Source: Aeromonas encheleia
GTDB lineage: Bacteria; Pseudomonadota; Gammaproteobacteria; Enterobacterales; Aeromonadaceae
DNA length: 64,000 nucleotides
Assembly: GCF_900637545.1 (NCBI RefSeq)
Contig: NZ_LR134376.1
Coordinates: 1,383,001 to 1,447,000 of the forward strand
Direction: 5' to 3'
The translations under genes were made by a program, and so were the position numbers. The notes under the pieces are model-generated. The model made no database searches, was not told where the DNA came from, and was given only the letters and a program-made list of their open reading frames with translations. Below are positions 55,548 to 64,000 of the stretch, one piece after another (position 1 is the stretch's first letter; every line of letters begins with the position of its first letter).

Positions 55548-58214
55548 ATGAACTTGAAACATTCTCTGTTAGCCATTGCCATGTCTACCGTTTGTGCCGC
55601 TCAGGTACAGGCAGCCGATGCCGCCAAGCAAGCCGTGGTCGATTCACTCGCCAGCAACCTGGTCGTCAAGTATGAAGTGGTCACCAACGACGGTGCCAGT
55701 GCCGGTCTGGATTGTCAGGCGCTGGGTTCCGAGTGGGCGAGTTGTGGCGTTGCCAAGCTGCACCTGACCAACACCGGTGCGGACGTGACTTCCAAGGATT
55801 GGAACATCTACATCCACTCCATCCGCCGCATCCAGCGGGTGGACAACGACCAGTTCACCATCACCCACCTGACCGGCGACCTCTATCGCATGACGCCGAC
55901 CGACAAGTTCCAGGGCTTTGCCAAGGATGCTGCGGTCGAAGTGCCGCTGGTGGTGGAGTACTGGGTGCTGTTTGAAAGCGACATCATGCCGAACTGGTAC
56001 GTCGCCACCGAGGGCGCCGAGCCCAAGGTGATCGCCAGCATGACCAACATCGAAGATGCCACCAGCTACGAGAAGCCGATGCCGGCCGACGGCTGGAAGC
56101 GCACCAAGGATGACAAGAACATCCTGATGAACAGCGAGACCCGTTTCGCTGCCAATCAGGCCAGCACGCTGCTGCCGGCCAGCAAGATCGACGACCAGAT
56201 CATGCCGACCCCGCTCAAGCAGGTGGTGAAGGCGGGTCCGCAGGTCGATCTCTCCAGCATCAAACTCAACGCGCTGGATCTGCCGACCGACCGTGCCGAA
56301 GCCATCAAGGCGTCACTGACCAAGCTGGGTGTTACCCTCTCCGACACCGGCTACCCAGTGACCATCAAGCTCGGCAGCAAGGTCAAGCAGGCCGAAGGCT
56401 ATGACATGAACATCGGCTCGCAGGGCGCGCTGATCCAGGGCCACGACATCGACGGCGCCTTCTGGGGCGCGCAATCCCTGATCTCCCTGCTGGGGGTCAA
56501 CGACAAGCTGGTCAGCCAGATGGCGGTCGAGGATGCCCCGCGCTTCGAGTACCGCGGCATGCAGACCGACGTGGCCCGCCACTTCCGTGGCCCGGAAACC
56601 CTGCGCAAGCTGATCGACCAGATGTCGTCCAAGAAGCTCAACACCCTGCACCTGGGCCTGACCAACGATGAAGGCTGGCGCATCGAGATCCCGGGCCTGC
56701 CGGAGCTGACCGACGTCGGTGGCGAGCGTTGCCACGATCTGTCCGAAACCAAGTGCATCCTGCCGCAGCTGGGTTCAGGTCCGACCAGCGACAACATGGG
56801 TAGCGGTTTCTACAGCAAGGCCGACTATATCGACCTGGTCCGTTACGCCAAGGCGCGCGGTGTGACCGTGATCCCCGAGGTCAACATGCCGGCGCATGCC
56901 CGTGCCGCCGTGGTCTCCATGGAGGCGCGTTACAAGCGGCTGATGGCCGAGGGTAAAGAGCAGGAGGCGAACCAGTACCGTCTGCTCGATCCGGCCGACA
57001 CCTCCAACATCACCTCGGTCCAGTTTTACGACAAGATGTCCTTCATCAACCCTTGCCAGCCGGGCTCCTCCGCCTTCGTGGCCAAGGTCATGGATGAAGT
57101 CGGCGCCATGCACAAGGCCGCCGGCCAGCCGCTGACCGTCTGGCACTACGGTGGTGACGAGGCGAAGAACATCATGATCCGCGATGGTTACCAGGATCCG
57201 GCCGTCACCAAGAAAGAAGATCTGGTGGCCTGGAAGGGCAACACCGACTGGAGCAAGCAGGACAAGCCGTTCGGCAAGTCCCCGCTGTGCCAGAAGATGA
57301 TCGACGAGGGCAAGATCAAGAGCGTAGACGAACTGATGGTCTACTACGCGAAGGAAGTTGCCAAGATGGTCAAGGCGGATGGCTACTCCACCCTGATGGC
57401 GTGGGAAGATGGCCTGAAGTACGCCGACGGCGCCAAGGATTTCGCCACCGACAAGACCCAGGTCAACTTCTGGGAAACCCTCTACTGGGGCGGCTTCAAC
57501 AACGCGATGGCGTGGGCGCACAAGGGTTATGACGTGGTGCTGTCCAACCCGGATTACCTCTACCTGGACTTCCCGAACGAGGTGCATCCGGCCGAGCGTG
57601 GCTACTACTGGGCGACTCGCTTCACCGACACCCGCAAGTTGTTCAACTTCGCCCCGGAAAACCTGCCGCAGAACGCCGAGACCTCGGTTGACCGCGACGG
57701 CAACGCCTTCGTGGCCAAGGGTGACCAGGATCCCGTCAAGTTCAAGGGCATGTCCGGTCAGCAGTGGGGTGAAACCGTGCGTACCGATGCCCAGTACGAG
57801 TACATGGTCTACCCGCGGATCTTCTCCGTGGCCGAGCGTGCCTGGCACAAGGGTGGCTTCGAGCTGGATTATGTGAAGGGTCGCGAGTTCTCCGGCGAGA
57901 CCAAGCATGTCAACAAGGCCACTCTGGACAAGGAGTGGAACCAGTTCGCCAACCTGCTGGGTCAGCGTGAGCTGGCGAAACTGGAAGCCTACGGCGTCGA
58001 GTACCGTCTCTCGGTGCCGGGTGCCAAGGTCGTCAACGGCAAGCTGGAAGCGAACGTGGATCTGCCTGGTCTGCCCATCCAGTACAGCCTGGATGGCAAG
58101 AGCTGGAGCGCCTATGACGCCGCGGCCAAGCCGAGCGTGAACGGCAAGGTCTACCTGCGTACCACCAGCTTCGATGGCAAGCGCACCAGCCGCGTCACCG
58201 AACTGAACGGATAG
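55548..58214 (+). CDS. GH20 chitobiase (beta-N-acetylhexosaminidase), secreted
   Basis: An 888-residue enzyme that removes terminal N-acetylglucosamine from chitooligosaccharides. The start MNLKHSLLAIAMSTVCAAQVQA is a signal peptide (ATG 55548); a start at 55533 would add five residues. Domains in order: N-terminal CHB_HEX carbohydrate-binding domain (~30-190), GH20b (~230-340), GH20 catalytic barrel (~350-770) with HYGGDEAKNI holding the Asp-Glu catalytic pair and VTVIPEVNMPAHARA, then a small C-terminal Ig-like domain. Layout equals Serratia chitobiase. A periplasmic or outer-surface enzyme that would feed GlcNAc to NagE just upstream. Confidence 0.93.
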   Translation: MNLKHSLLAIAMSTVCAAQVQAADAAKQAVVDSLASNLVVKYEVVTNDGASAGLDCQALGSEWASCGVAKLHLTNTGADVTSKDWNIYIHSIRRIQRVDNDQFTITHLTGDLYRMTPTDKFQGFAKDAAVEVPLVVEYWVLFESDIMPNWYVATEGAEPKVIASMTNIEDATSYEKPMPADGWKRTKDDKNILMNSETRFAANQASTLLPASKIDDQIMPTPLKQVVKAGPQVDLSSIKLNALDLPTDRAEAIKASLTKLGVTLSDTGYPVTIKLGSKVKQAEGYDMNIGSQGALIQGHDIDGAFWGAQSLISLLGVNDKLVSQMAVEDAPRFEYRGMQTDVARHFRGPETLRKLIDQMSSKKLNTLHLGLTNDEGWRIEIPGLPELTDVGGERCHDLSETKCILPQLGSGPTSDNMGSGFYSKADYIDLVRYAKARGVTVIPEVNMPAHARAAVVSMEARYKRLMAEGKEQEANQYRLLDPADTSNITSVQFYDKMSFINPCQPGSSAFVAKVMDEVGAMHKAAGQPLTVWHYGGDEAKNIMIRDGYQDPAVTKKEDLVAWKGNTDWSKQDKPFGKSPLCQKMIDEGKIKSVDELMVYYAKEVAKMVKADGYSTLMAWEDGLKYADGAKDFATDKTQVNFWETLYWGGFNNAMAWAHKGYDVVLSNPDYLYLDFPNEVHPAERGYYWATRFTDTRKLFNFAPENLPQNAETSVDRDGNAFVAKGDQDPVKFKGMSGQQWGETVRTDAQYEYMVYPRIFSVAERAWHKGGFELDYVKGREFSGETKHVNKATLDKEWNQFANLLGQRELAKLEAYGVEYRLSVPGAKVVNGKLEANVDLPGLPIQYSLDGKSWSAYDAAAKPSVNGKVYLRTTSFDGKRTSRVTELNG

Positions 58215-58232
58215 CTGTCAACCGCTAACACC

Positions 58233-58256
58233 AGGCGGGTCGCAAGACCCGCCTTT
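58233..58256 (+). terminator. first hairpin after chitobiase gene
   Basis: AGGCGGGTC (58233-58241) pairs with GACCCGCCT (58246-58254), GCAA tetraloop, followed by TT-CCC. Short T run; 18 bases after the stop. Confidence 0.6.
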
Positions 58257-58290
58257 CCCAAGGCCGATATGTCATCGGTTTTGGGAAAGG
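58252..58290 (+). other. 39-base stem-loop overlapping the first chitobiase terminator
   Basis: CCTTTCCCAA (58252-58261) pairs with TTGGGAAAGG (58281-58290), and inside CCGAT (58264-58268) pairs with ATCGG (58274-58278); the GG/TT between the arms can pair as G-U in RNA. This gives a nearly continuous 17-bp stem, mutually exclusive with the hairpin ending at 58254. Confidence 0.6.
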
Positions 58291-58350
58291 TTGACTGTGC
58301 GTGTGAGCCTTTGTTGTGTGTGTGTATTGTCTGTTTTTCATCACTTGTGA

Positions 58351-58374
58351 CCCCGCCTGGTGCGGGGCTTTTTT
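58351..58374 (+). terminator. second terminator downstream of chitobiase gene
   Basis: CCCCGC (58351-58356) and GCGGGG (58362-58367), followed by CTTTTTTT. A canonical plus-strand terminator about 135 bases after the chitobiase stop. Confidence 0.8.
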
Positions 58375-58409
58375 TGCCCGCGTTTTGCCGGCGGCGTCGT
58401 CGGGGTGGA

Positions 58410-58976
58410 TCAGAGAGGGTCTTCGGGTCGGTCGATATCCTGCACGCAGCCGGGATCATCCAGCGTCAGGCAGATCAGGCGGTCGGCGTGGCGATCGAGC
58501 ACCGGCTTGGCGCCTTGTTCACCAGAGAGGCGGGCCAGCTCGGGCAGCAGGTCGGCGGGAAAGCTGACGGGATGCCCCTGCTGACCCTGGTAGAGGGGCC
58601 GCACCAGCGAGTGACCCTGCTGGGCAGCCTGCAAGGCCAGCAGGCTGGTGTGGGAGAGATGGGGCATATCGGCCAGCGCCACCAGCAGACTCTGGATAGG
58701 CCAATCCTGGGCGAGCAGGGTGCGGACGCCGTGGGCCAGGCTGTCACCCATGCCGCCATCTGCCGGCACCTGGGTGATCAGGGCGCCCGTCGGCGCCAGC
58801 AGCTGGCGTAACGCCTCGTCTCGCTGCCTGAGCACCACCAGCACGCGGTCATGGCAGGGGAGCAGGGTGGCGAGGGTGCGCAGGATCAGGGGCGGGGAGC
58901 CCGCCAGTCGCTTGTCGCTGCCGTAGCGGCGGGAGAAGCCGGCGGCCAGCAGCAGGGCTATCCGCTCAGGCCGCAT
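58410..58976 (-). CDS. MocA-like molybdenum cofactor nucleotidyltransferase
   Basis: A 188-residue NTP-transferase of the MobA/MocA type. LLLAAGFSRRYGSDKRL is the nucleotide-binding signature (AAGxSxRxG...K), VPADGGMGDSLAHGVRTLL resembles the MocA GMGxSL motif, and LVALADMPHLS the metal Asp block. MocA links CMP to molybdopterin to make the cytosine dinucleotide cofactor used by xanthine-oxidase-family enzymes. Last gene of the operon; it overlaps the XdhC gene by 11 bases, consistent with maturing the hydroxylase encoded upstream. Confidence 0.85.
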   Translation of the reverse strand: MRPERIALLLAAGFSRRYGSDKRLAGSPPLILRTLATLLPCHDRVLVVLRQRDEALRQLLAPTGALITQVPADGGMGDSLAHGVRTLLAQDWPIQSLLVALADMPHLSHTSLLALQAAQQGHSLVRPLYQGQQGHPVSFPADLLPELARLSGEQGAKPVLDRHADRLICLTLDDPGCVQDIDRPEDPL

Positions 58977-59949
58977 CTTGGCGAAGCCTCAGGCGAATGC
59001 CATGACGGGCGGCGATCACCTCGGCCAGGGTGGCGATGGCGATCTCGATCGGGGCCTTGCTACCGATCGGCAGCCCGATCGGCGCATGGATCCTGTCGAG
59101 CCGCTCCCGGCTGATCTCGCCGATGCGCTGCAATCGCTCCAGGCGGCGCTCGCTGGTGCGCACCGAGCCCATGGCGCCCAGATAGAAGGCCTCTGATTCC
59201 AGTGCCGCCATCAAGCCGGCATCGTCAATCCTGGGATCGTGGGCCAGGGCGAGCACGGCGCTCCGGGCCGTGACATGACGCTCGACGAAACGCTCGGGGT
59301 CACACCACTCCACCGCTATGCCGCCCTGCTCCGGCCCCCAGTGCCAGTCGGGGCTATATGCCTCGCGGGTGTCGCACAGCAACACCTCGAAGCCAGCGGC
59401 CTGTCCCAGTCTGGCCACCTGCTCGCTCACCTGACTGATCCCCAGCAGCAGCAGGCGCCAGCGCTGGGCATAGCTCAGCCGCACCCTGTCTGGATCTTCT
59501 TGCTCGCCCTGCATCTCGTCGGCCAGATAGGAGCGCATCCCCTGATCAAGCCGCACCTCCCGCACGAAGGGGAGGGCGCCTTGCAGCCTGCTCAGCCACT
59601 CGTTCAGATCCGCGACGGCCTCATCCCCTTCGAGGCGCTCCACCAACAGCCGGATGCGGCCGCCGCACGGCAGCTCGAACTCGCTGCCATCGGGGGCCAG
59701 ATGGGATCCATAGTCCAGCAGGCTCAGGGGCGAGTCATACTCCCCCCTGGCCAACATGGCGACGAAGGCATCCTCGATGCAGCCGCCGGAGATGGAGCCG
59801 CTGCGGCGGCTGCCGTCGGTGGCGAACAGGGCCCCTTGCGGGCGGGGAGCCGAGCCGTAGGTCGCCACTATGCTGCACAGCCAGATAGATTTTCCTTGAG
59901 CGAGCCAGGCGAGGCTCTGACGCAGCACCTCCAGCTGACCGCTACTCAT
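58966..59949 (-). CDS. XdhC/CoxI family molybdenum cofactor insertion protein
   Basis: A 327-residue protein. The N-terminal XdhC domain has CSIVATYGSAPRPQGALFATDGS and ISGGCIEDAFV; the C-terminal Rossmann domain includes LLLGISQVSEQVARLGQAAGFEVLLCD and FYLGAMGSVRTSERRLERLQ. XdhC binds the molybdenum cofactor, helps sulfurate it and hands it to the apo-hydroxylase. I chose ATG 59949, overlapping the cytochrome gene's end by eight bases, with GAGG upstream. It also overlaps the MocA-like gene, so production is closely coupled. Confidence 0.88.
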   Translation of the reverse strand: MSSGQLEVLRQSLAWLAQGKSIWLCSIVATYGSAPRPQGALFATDGSRRSGSISGGCIEDAFVAMLARGEYDSPLSLLDYGSHLAPDGSEFELPCGGRIRLLVERLEGDEAVADLNEWLSRLQGALPFVREVRLDQGMRSYLADEMQGEQEDPDRVRLSYAQRWRLLLLGISQVSEQVARLGQAAGFEVLLCDTREAYSPDWHWGPEQGGIAVEWCDPERFVERHVTARSAVLALAHDPRIDDAGLMAALESEAFYLGAMGSVRTSERRLERLQRIGEISRERLDRIHAPIGLPIGSKAPIEIAIATLAEVIAARHGIRLRLRQDAA

Positions 59950-61159
59950 CGTGCGCCTCGACGATCTCCTTCTTGAGCGCCTCGATGTCGCTTGCACTCA
60001 GGGTGGAGGGCTGATGGGCCCAGGTCTGGCGCAGGAAGTTGACCAGATCCGCCAGTTGCTGTTCGTTGAGCTCCTTGGCATAGCTTGGCATGGGGGCGAA
60101 GCGCTCGGTCTGGCTGTAGCTCTGGGCCGGGATCCCGCGCAGCAGCACCGCCAGGGTGTTGGTCGGGGTCGCCTGATCCAGGGTGGCGTTGGTGTACATG
60201 GATGGCGTCACGTTCGGCTTGCCCTGACCCTCCTGGCCATGACAACCGGCGCAGTAGTCCCGGTAGAGCCCATAGCCGGGGTGCGCCCTATCCAGGGTGA
60301 CTTGCTTGGGCTCCGGCACCGGCAGCGGGGTGTCGCTGCCCAGCAGGTAGCTGGTGACGGCGTGCATGTCTTCGTCGGTCAGGTAGGCGAAGCTCTTCTC
60401 GACCACGGGGTACATGCCGGCGAAGACGCCGCCCTTGACCGAGTAGCCCTTGCGCAGCAGCCGGGTCAGGGAGTCATGGGTCCAGCCCTGGCGCCTGAGC
60501 TCGGTGGCGGTGATCTCCGGGGCCATCACCCCCTCGATCATGGCTCCTTTCAGGTAGCCGGAGTCGTCCATCGCCATGAAGGTATCCCGCGGCGTGTGGC
60601 ATTCGCCACAGTGCCCCAGCCCATCCACCAGGTAGCGGCCACGATTCCAGTTGCTGCTCTTGGCCGGATCCGGTTGAAATGCGCTGTCCTCATGGGCCAC
60701 CAGGTTCCAAAATACCAGGCCGGTGCGCACGTTGAAGGGGAAGCCGACCTCGTTGTCACGGTTCGGGGTGGCGGCCGGTTTGGTCTGCATGAAGTAGGCG
60801 TAGAGCGCCTTCATGTCCTCATCCGTGACCAGGTGGTAGGAGGTATAAGGCATGGCGGGATAGAGGCGGCCATTGGGGGCGCTGCCGTTGTGCATCACCT
60901 CATAAAAATCCTGATAGCTGTAGCTGCCTATCCCCTGGGCCTTGTCGGAGCTGATGTTGGTGGAGTAGATGACGCCGAAAGGCGTCTTGAACGCCAGTCC
61001 ACCGGCATACTTCTGGCCACCTTCGGCGGTGTGGCAGGCGGCGCAGTCGCCGACCTTGGACAGGTATTCTCCCTGTGCCACCTGCGGATCCTGGGCGTCG
61101 GCCGCAGACACCGTGCCTGTGCCGAGCAAGAGTGCGAATGCGAGTCCGGAGAGCATCAT
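59942..61159 (-). CDS. triheme membrane- or periplasm-targeted cytochrome c
   Basis: A 405-residue protein beginning MMLSGLAFALLLGTGTVSAADAQ, a signal peptide. Three CxxCH heme sites are visible: GDCAACHTAEGG (~residue 38), GHCGECHTPRDT (~185) and DYCAGCHGQEGQ (~310), with one distal Met per domain likely (PAMPYTSYH, FAGMYPV, FAPMPSYA). This is the triheme architecture of the electron-accepting subunit of membrane dehydrogenases such as alcohol, gluconate and aldehyde dehydrogenases. It would carry electrons from the molybdenum hydroxylase to the respiratory chain. Overlaps the 2Fe-2S gene by four bases. Confidence 0.9.
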   Translation of the reverse strand: MMLSGLAFALLLGTGTVSAADAQDPQVAQGEYLSKVGDCAACHTAEGGQKYAGGLAFKTPFGVIYSTNISSDKAQGIGSYSYQDFYEVMHNGSAPNGRLYPAMPYTSYHLVTDEDMKALYAYFMQTKPAATPNRDNEVGFPFNVRTGLVFWNLVAHEDSAFQPDPAKSSNWNRGRYLVDGLGHCGECHTPRDTFMAMDDSGYLKGAMIEGVMAPEITATELRRQGWTHDSLTRLLRKGYSVKGGVFAGMYPVVEKSFAYLTDEDMHAVTSYLLGSDTPLPVPEPKQVTLDRAHPGYGLYRDYCAGCHGQEGQGKPNVTPSMYTNATLDQATPTNTLAVLLRGIPAQSYSQTERFAPMPSYAKELNEQQLADLVNFLRQTWAHQPSTLSASDIEALKKEIVEAHDE

Positions 61160-61686
61160 GTGCGTACTACCCCCTCCGAGATCAACATGGCCTTGACCCC
61201 CTCGTAATACTTCTTGTAACCGGTGCAGCGGCAGACGTGATCTTTAAGCGCACCCTCTATGGTGGATTCGAGATCGGCCATGGCCACCGGCTGCTTGCGC
61301 AGCCGCTCCAGCAGCACTGTGGTCTCGTTGACGAAGCCCGAGGTACACCAGCCGCACTGGAAGGAGAAGTGATCCAGGAAGGTCTTCTGCACCGGACTCA
61401 GGGCGATGATCTTGCCCAGGTTGTTACGCTTGGCGTGGCCTTCCACCGTGCGTATGCGCTGGCCATTGAAGCGGCCAACCCCGTTGACGCAGGTGCGCAC
61501 GCTCTCGCTGCTGCCATCCGCCCCGTCGACGACTATGGTGCAGGCATGACAGACGCCGATGCCACAGCCGAACTTGGTGCCGGTCAGGTTCACATACTCG
61601 TGCAGGAAGTCGATCATCATGGTGTTGTCATCCACTTCGATCGGGCCAATGAGACGGTCGTTGATGGTCATGTTTACGGTGATCAT
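61156..61686 (-). CDS. 2Fe-2S subunit of xanthine-dehydrogenase-family molybdenum hydroxylase
   Basis: A 176-residue protein with two 2Fe-2S domains. The first is plant-ferredoxin-like (GTKFGCGIGVCHACTIVVDG and a later Cys in VRTCVNG); the second is the helical domain with FQCGWCTSGFV and DHVCRCTGYKKY. No Tat signal is seen. This is the small subunit that passes electrons from the molybdenum site; with no FAD subunit gene next to it, electrons probably go to the triheme cytochrome. Its ATG overlaps the large-subunit stop by four bases. Confidence 0.93.
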   Translation of the reverse strand: MITVNMTINDRLIGPIEVDDNTMMIDFLHEYVNLTGTKFGCGIGVCHACTIVVDGADGSSESVRTCVNGVGRFNGQRIRTVEGHAKRNNLGKIIALSPVQKTFLDHFSFQCGWCTSGFVNETTVLLERLRKQPVAMADLESTIEGALKDHVCRCTGYKKYYEGVKAMLISEGVVRT

Positions 61687-64000
61687 TGGATGGCCTTCTG
61701 AATGTCGGTTGCAGTCACGGGAAGATGATAGAAGCGGGTGCCGGTCGCCTGATAGATGGCTTCGACCAGGGCGGCGACCACGGGGATCATCACCACTTCG
61801 CCAATGCCCTTGGTGGCATCGGTCGGCGAGAGGGGTTCCAGCAGGGTGTGGGTCAGGTTCCAGACCGGCAGCTGGTGCGCCAGGGGGACCTGATAGCGGT
61901 TCAGGTTCCAGGTGCCGTTGCCCGGCCCTTCCTGGCCTGACGGCAGATATTCATACAGAGCATGACCGACCCCCATGGCCAGGCCGCCCTGGATCTGGCC
62001 TTCCACCAGTTCGGGGACTATGACCCGACCGGCGTCCAGCCAGCTGTGGGCGGACAGTATGTGCACCTTGCCCGAGCCCTTCTCCAGCGCGATCTCGACC
62101 AGGGTGGCGCAGGGGGCGTAGTAGGTCACCATGGCGTTGTTCAGGTTGGTACTGGGATAGTGGGCCTGGGTGCGATCGAGCAGTTGGTAGCCGTTGGCAT
62201 CGGCCTGTGCCCGCCGCTCGCTGCTGGCGCCGTCACCGTAGCGTAACGCCAGCGCGTCTATGGGCAGGCGCTGGCTCTGACCCTCGATGGTGAAGTCGCA
62301 CTCGGCCCAGGCCCAGCGGTTGAAGCTGTGCACCATGGCGCCGGTGATGAGGCCGTTGGCGTGGGCATGAGCCGCCAGCAGGGAGAGCGGCAACGGCGGC
62401 ATGCCACGGGTCGTCAACCCCGCTGGGGTCCAGCTCGCCTCGCTGGCGGGGCCCAGGTCCAGACCCGCCTGACCGACGAAGAACTGCTTGCGCCAGATGG
62501 CGGCAGCCGCCGGCCAGAGCGTCTGCTCGAACAGGATGCGGGCCGCCGCCACAGTGGCGTGACTCTGGAAGTAGGAGGAGATGGAGGCCGAGGAGGCCTG
62601 CGGAATGGCCAGCGTCCAGCGCGGGTTCTTCTGCATCTCGTCCTGGCGTTCCTGGGAGATGGTGTAGGGGTTATCGGTCTCGACCAGCTTGAAGCTCTCC
62701 CAGAGCGCGATTTCGGCGAGATCTATGGTGTCGGCCGGTTGGCCGAAGTAGCGACTGACGATCTCGGCCTGGGAGGTCTGGATCCCTGTGCCCATCTCCA
62801 TGCCACTGATCTTGAGGAGGATCTCCCCCTTGCTTGTCAGTTCGACACAGGCGGAGGGGGCCACGGCGCCGGTGCCATAGTCCTTGGTGGTGATGCTGAA
62901 ACCCGTGCCGTGCAGGCGGTCCGGGTGCTGGGTCTCGTAAGCCTGCTTCCTGGCCTGGCGCTGGGCCCAGATCTCGTGCCGCTCGGCCATCGCCAGGATC
63001 TCGGGGTAACGGTTGTTGCCCTGGGGAATGGCGCCCTGGGTATTGGGCTGGCCGGGCTTGATCAGGTTGCGGCGCCGCAGCGCCAGCGGGTCCATCTTCA
63101 GCAGCGCGGCGGCCTCGTTGATCATCATCTCCATGGCCGCCATGGTTTGCAGGGAGCCGTAGCCGCGCATGGAGCCGCAGTCCGGGTTCTCGGACGGCAG
63201 GGCTACCGCCGTGATGTCGTTCTTGGGCAGGTAGTAGACGCCCTGAATGGCGCTGGCGCCCACGCTGGCCACTGAGCCGGTGAAGTTCAGGCGACCGCCA
63301 CCGTCAACCGTCATGGAGGAGATCAGGGCGCGGAACTGGCCGCTCTGTTTGTCGAGCACCAGCTTGTTGTGCATGTTGAACGGATGACGCTTGAGGCCAC
63401 CCTGGAACTGTTCGAAACGATCGTTGGCCAGGCGCACCGGGCCGTCGCCATAGATAGTCGCGAGCAGGCCATAGAAGGGGAATATGGTGTGATCCTTGGC
63501 ACCGAAGCCACCGCCGATGAAGGGGGAGTGCACCACCAGCTTGTCGACCTTGCCAGCCAGCGGGCCTTTGGCCAGCATCTCGGCGGCCTGGTAGTAGAAG
63601 TCGTGAGGGGACTGGGTGCTTATCACCAGGTGCATGGTGCGCGCCTTGGCGTCGAACCAGCCGTTGAAGTTTTCCGGCTCCATCATCATGGGTTCGATGA
63701 ACTGGGTCTGGTAGCTGCGATCCAGCACCAGGGCGTCCTCGGCCTCCAGCTCCTTGTGCACCAGCTCGGCCTGATACATCCCCTGTTCGCCCGCGTTGCC
63801 ATCGGCCTTGGCCGTCGGCCACACCGGCTGGTGGCTGACGATGGCCGGGAAGAAGAGCCCGTTCTTCAAGGTACTGTACTGGTCGCTCATGCCGAGCTTG
63901 CCCTCGATCCGGATGATGCGCCAGCAGGCCCAGGGATCGCGGGTGGTGGCGACCAGCGGCACAACCTTACCGTAACGGATCACCTTGTCGTTGAATTGCA
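61683..64000 (-). CDS. molybdopterin-binding large subunit of aldehyde/xanthine-type dehydrogenase (5' end outside window)
   Basis: At least 772 residues; the frame stays open to the right edge, so the true start is outside and about the first 150-200 residues may be missing. Family motifs: SPFIGGGFGAKDH, SMRGYGSLQTMAAMEMMINEAA (arginine region), KISGMEMGTGIQTSQAEIVS, and near the end TKGIGEVVMIPVVAALVEAIY with the catalytic Glu of the xanthine oxidase family. The enzyme hydroxylates an aldehyde, purine or N-heterocycle with water as oxygen source. The substrate cannot be fixed; cytochrome pairing recalls isoquinoline 1-oxidoreductase-like and aldehyde oxidoreductases. Confidence 0.9.
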   Translation of the reverse strand, partial: QFNDKVIRYGKVVPLVATTRDPWACWRIIRIEGKLGMSDQYSTLKNGLFFPAIVSHQPVWPTAKADGNAGEQGMYQAELVHKELEAEDALVLDRSYQTQFIEPMMMEPENFNGWFDAKARTMHLVISTQSPHDFYYQAAEMLAKGPLAGKVDKLVVHSPFIGGGFGAKDHTIFPFYGLLATIYGDGPVRLANDRFEQFQGGLKRHPFNMHNKLVLDKQSGQFRALISSMTVDGGGRLNFTGSVASVGASAIQGVYYLPKNDITAVALPSENPDCGSMRGYGSLQTMAAMEMMINEAAALLKMDPLALRRRNLIKPGQPNTQGAIPQGNNRYPEILAMAERHEIWAQRQARKQAYETQHPDRLHGTGFSITTKDYGTGAVAPSACVELTSKGEILLKISGMEMGTGIQTSQAEIVSRYFGQPADTIDLAEIALWESFKLVETDNPYTISQERQDEMQKNPRWTLAIPQASSASISSYFQSHATVAAARILFEQTLWPAAAAIWRKQFFVGQAGLDLGPASEASWTPAGLTTRGMPPLPLSLLAAHAHANGLITGAMVHSFNRWAWAECDFTIEGQSQRLPIDALALRYGDGASSERRAQADANGYQLLDRTQAHYPSTNLNNAMVTYYAPCATLVEIALEKGSGKVHILSAHSWLDAGRVIVPELVEGQIQGGLAMGVGHALYEYLPSGQEGPGNGTWNLNRYQVPLAHQLPVWNLTHTLLEPLSPTDATKGIGEVVMIPVVAALVEAIYQATGTRFYHLPVTATDIQKAIQ

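Overview
The window is GC-rich, densely coded gammaproteobacterial chromosome. The gene set and local orders (bioA divergent from bioBFCD; yffB-dapE-ypfN; cmoA-cmoB near aspS and a yecE-like gene; aspS followed by yebC; nagBAC divergent from nagE, then a chitobiase), the anaerobic C4-dicarboxylate carriers, and an EptA that strongly resembles the MCR-3 branch all point to Aeromonas. That assignment rests on family recognition and synteny, and the species cannot be told. I saw no insertion sequence, prophage, CRISPR array, tRNA or rRNA gene, so this looks like core chromosome with a few accessory or decaying parts.

Layout. 1-9.4 kb: the end of a RihA-type nucleoside hydrolase, a small lipoprotein, a small regulator, a DUF1523 protein, a LysE exporter, a GH84 glucosaminidase, the NhaP2 antiporter and the yffB-dapE-M15 peptidase-ypfN operon, which has a 35-codon micro-gene wedged between its last two genes. 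9.6-14.5 kb: two anaerobic C4-dicarboxylate carriers (dcuC and dcuB) with FNR-type boxes upstream, an M20 peptidase and a Dph6-like enzyme. 14.8-17.4 kb: asnS and a heme c/HAMP sensor lacking an output domain. 17.5-23 kb: the biotin pathway around a BirA-like operator. 23-31.5 kb: htpX, a MOSC-reductase-ferredoxin fusion, a DUF465 protein behind an apparent CRP promoter, MATE and SulP transporters, a nucleotidyltransferase and a GNAT protein. 31.6-36.4 kb: a frameshifted cysM and an aldehyde/alcohol dehydrogenase operon with its own TetR regulator and operator. 36.5-42 kb: a small unknown, an NlpC/P60 lipoprotein, OxyR, and a tight three-gene set (RimK-like ATP-grasp ligase, inactive-transglutaminase 7TM protein, retropepsin-like lipoprotein).

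42-50.5 kb: cmoA-cmoB, a 47-bp tandem repeat, a DUF72 protein, aspS, yebC, and an eptA gene behind a perfect PmrA-type box and followed by what looks like the vestige of a second copy. 50.5-58.4 kb: N-acetylglucosamine use (nagC, nagA, nagB, nagE, GH20 chitobiase) with NagC- and CRP-like sites in the nagB-nagE gap. 58.4-64 kb: a molybdenum hydroxylase operon (large subunit running off the right edge, 2Fe-2S subunit, triheme cytochrome c, XdhC, MocA-like protein) whose genes all overlap.

Together the genes describe a facultative anaerobe that exchanges C4-dicarboxylates without oxygen, feeds on chitin sugars, makes its own biotin and can modify lipid A. The part least explained by known biology is the ligase/7TM/retropepsin set at 38.7-42.0 kb.
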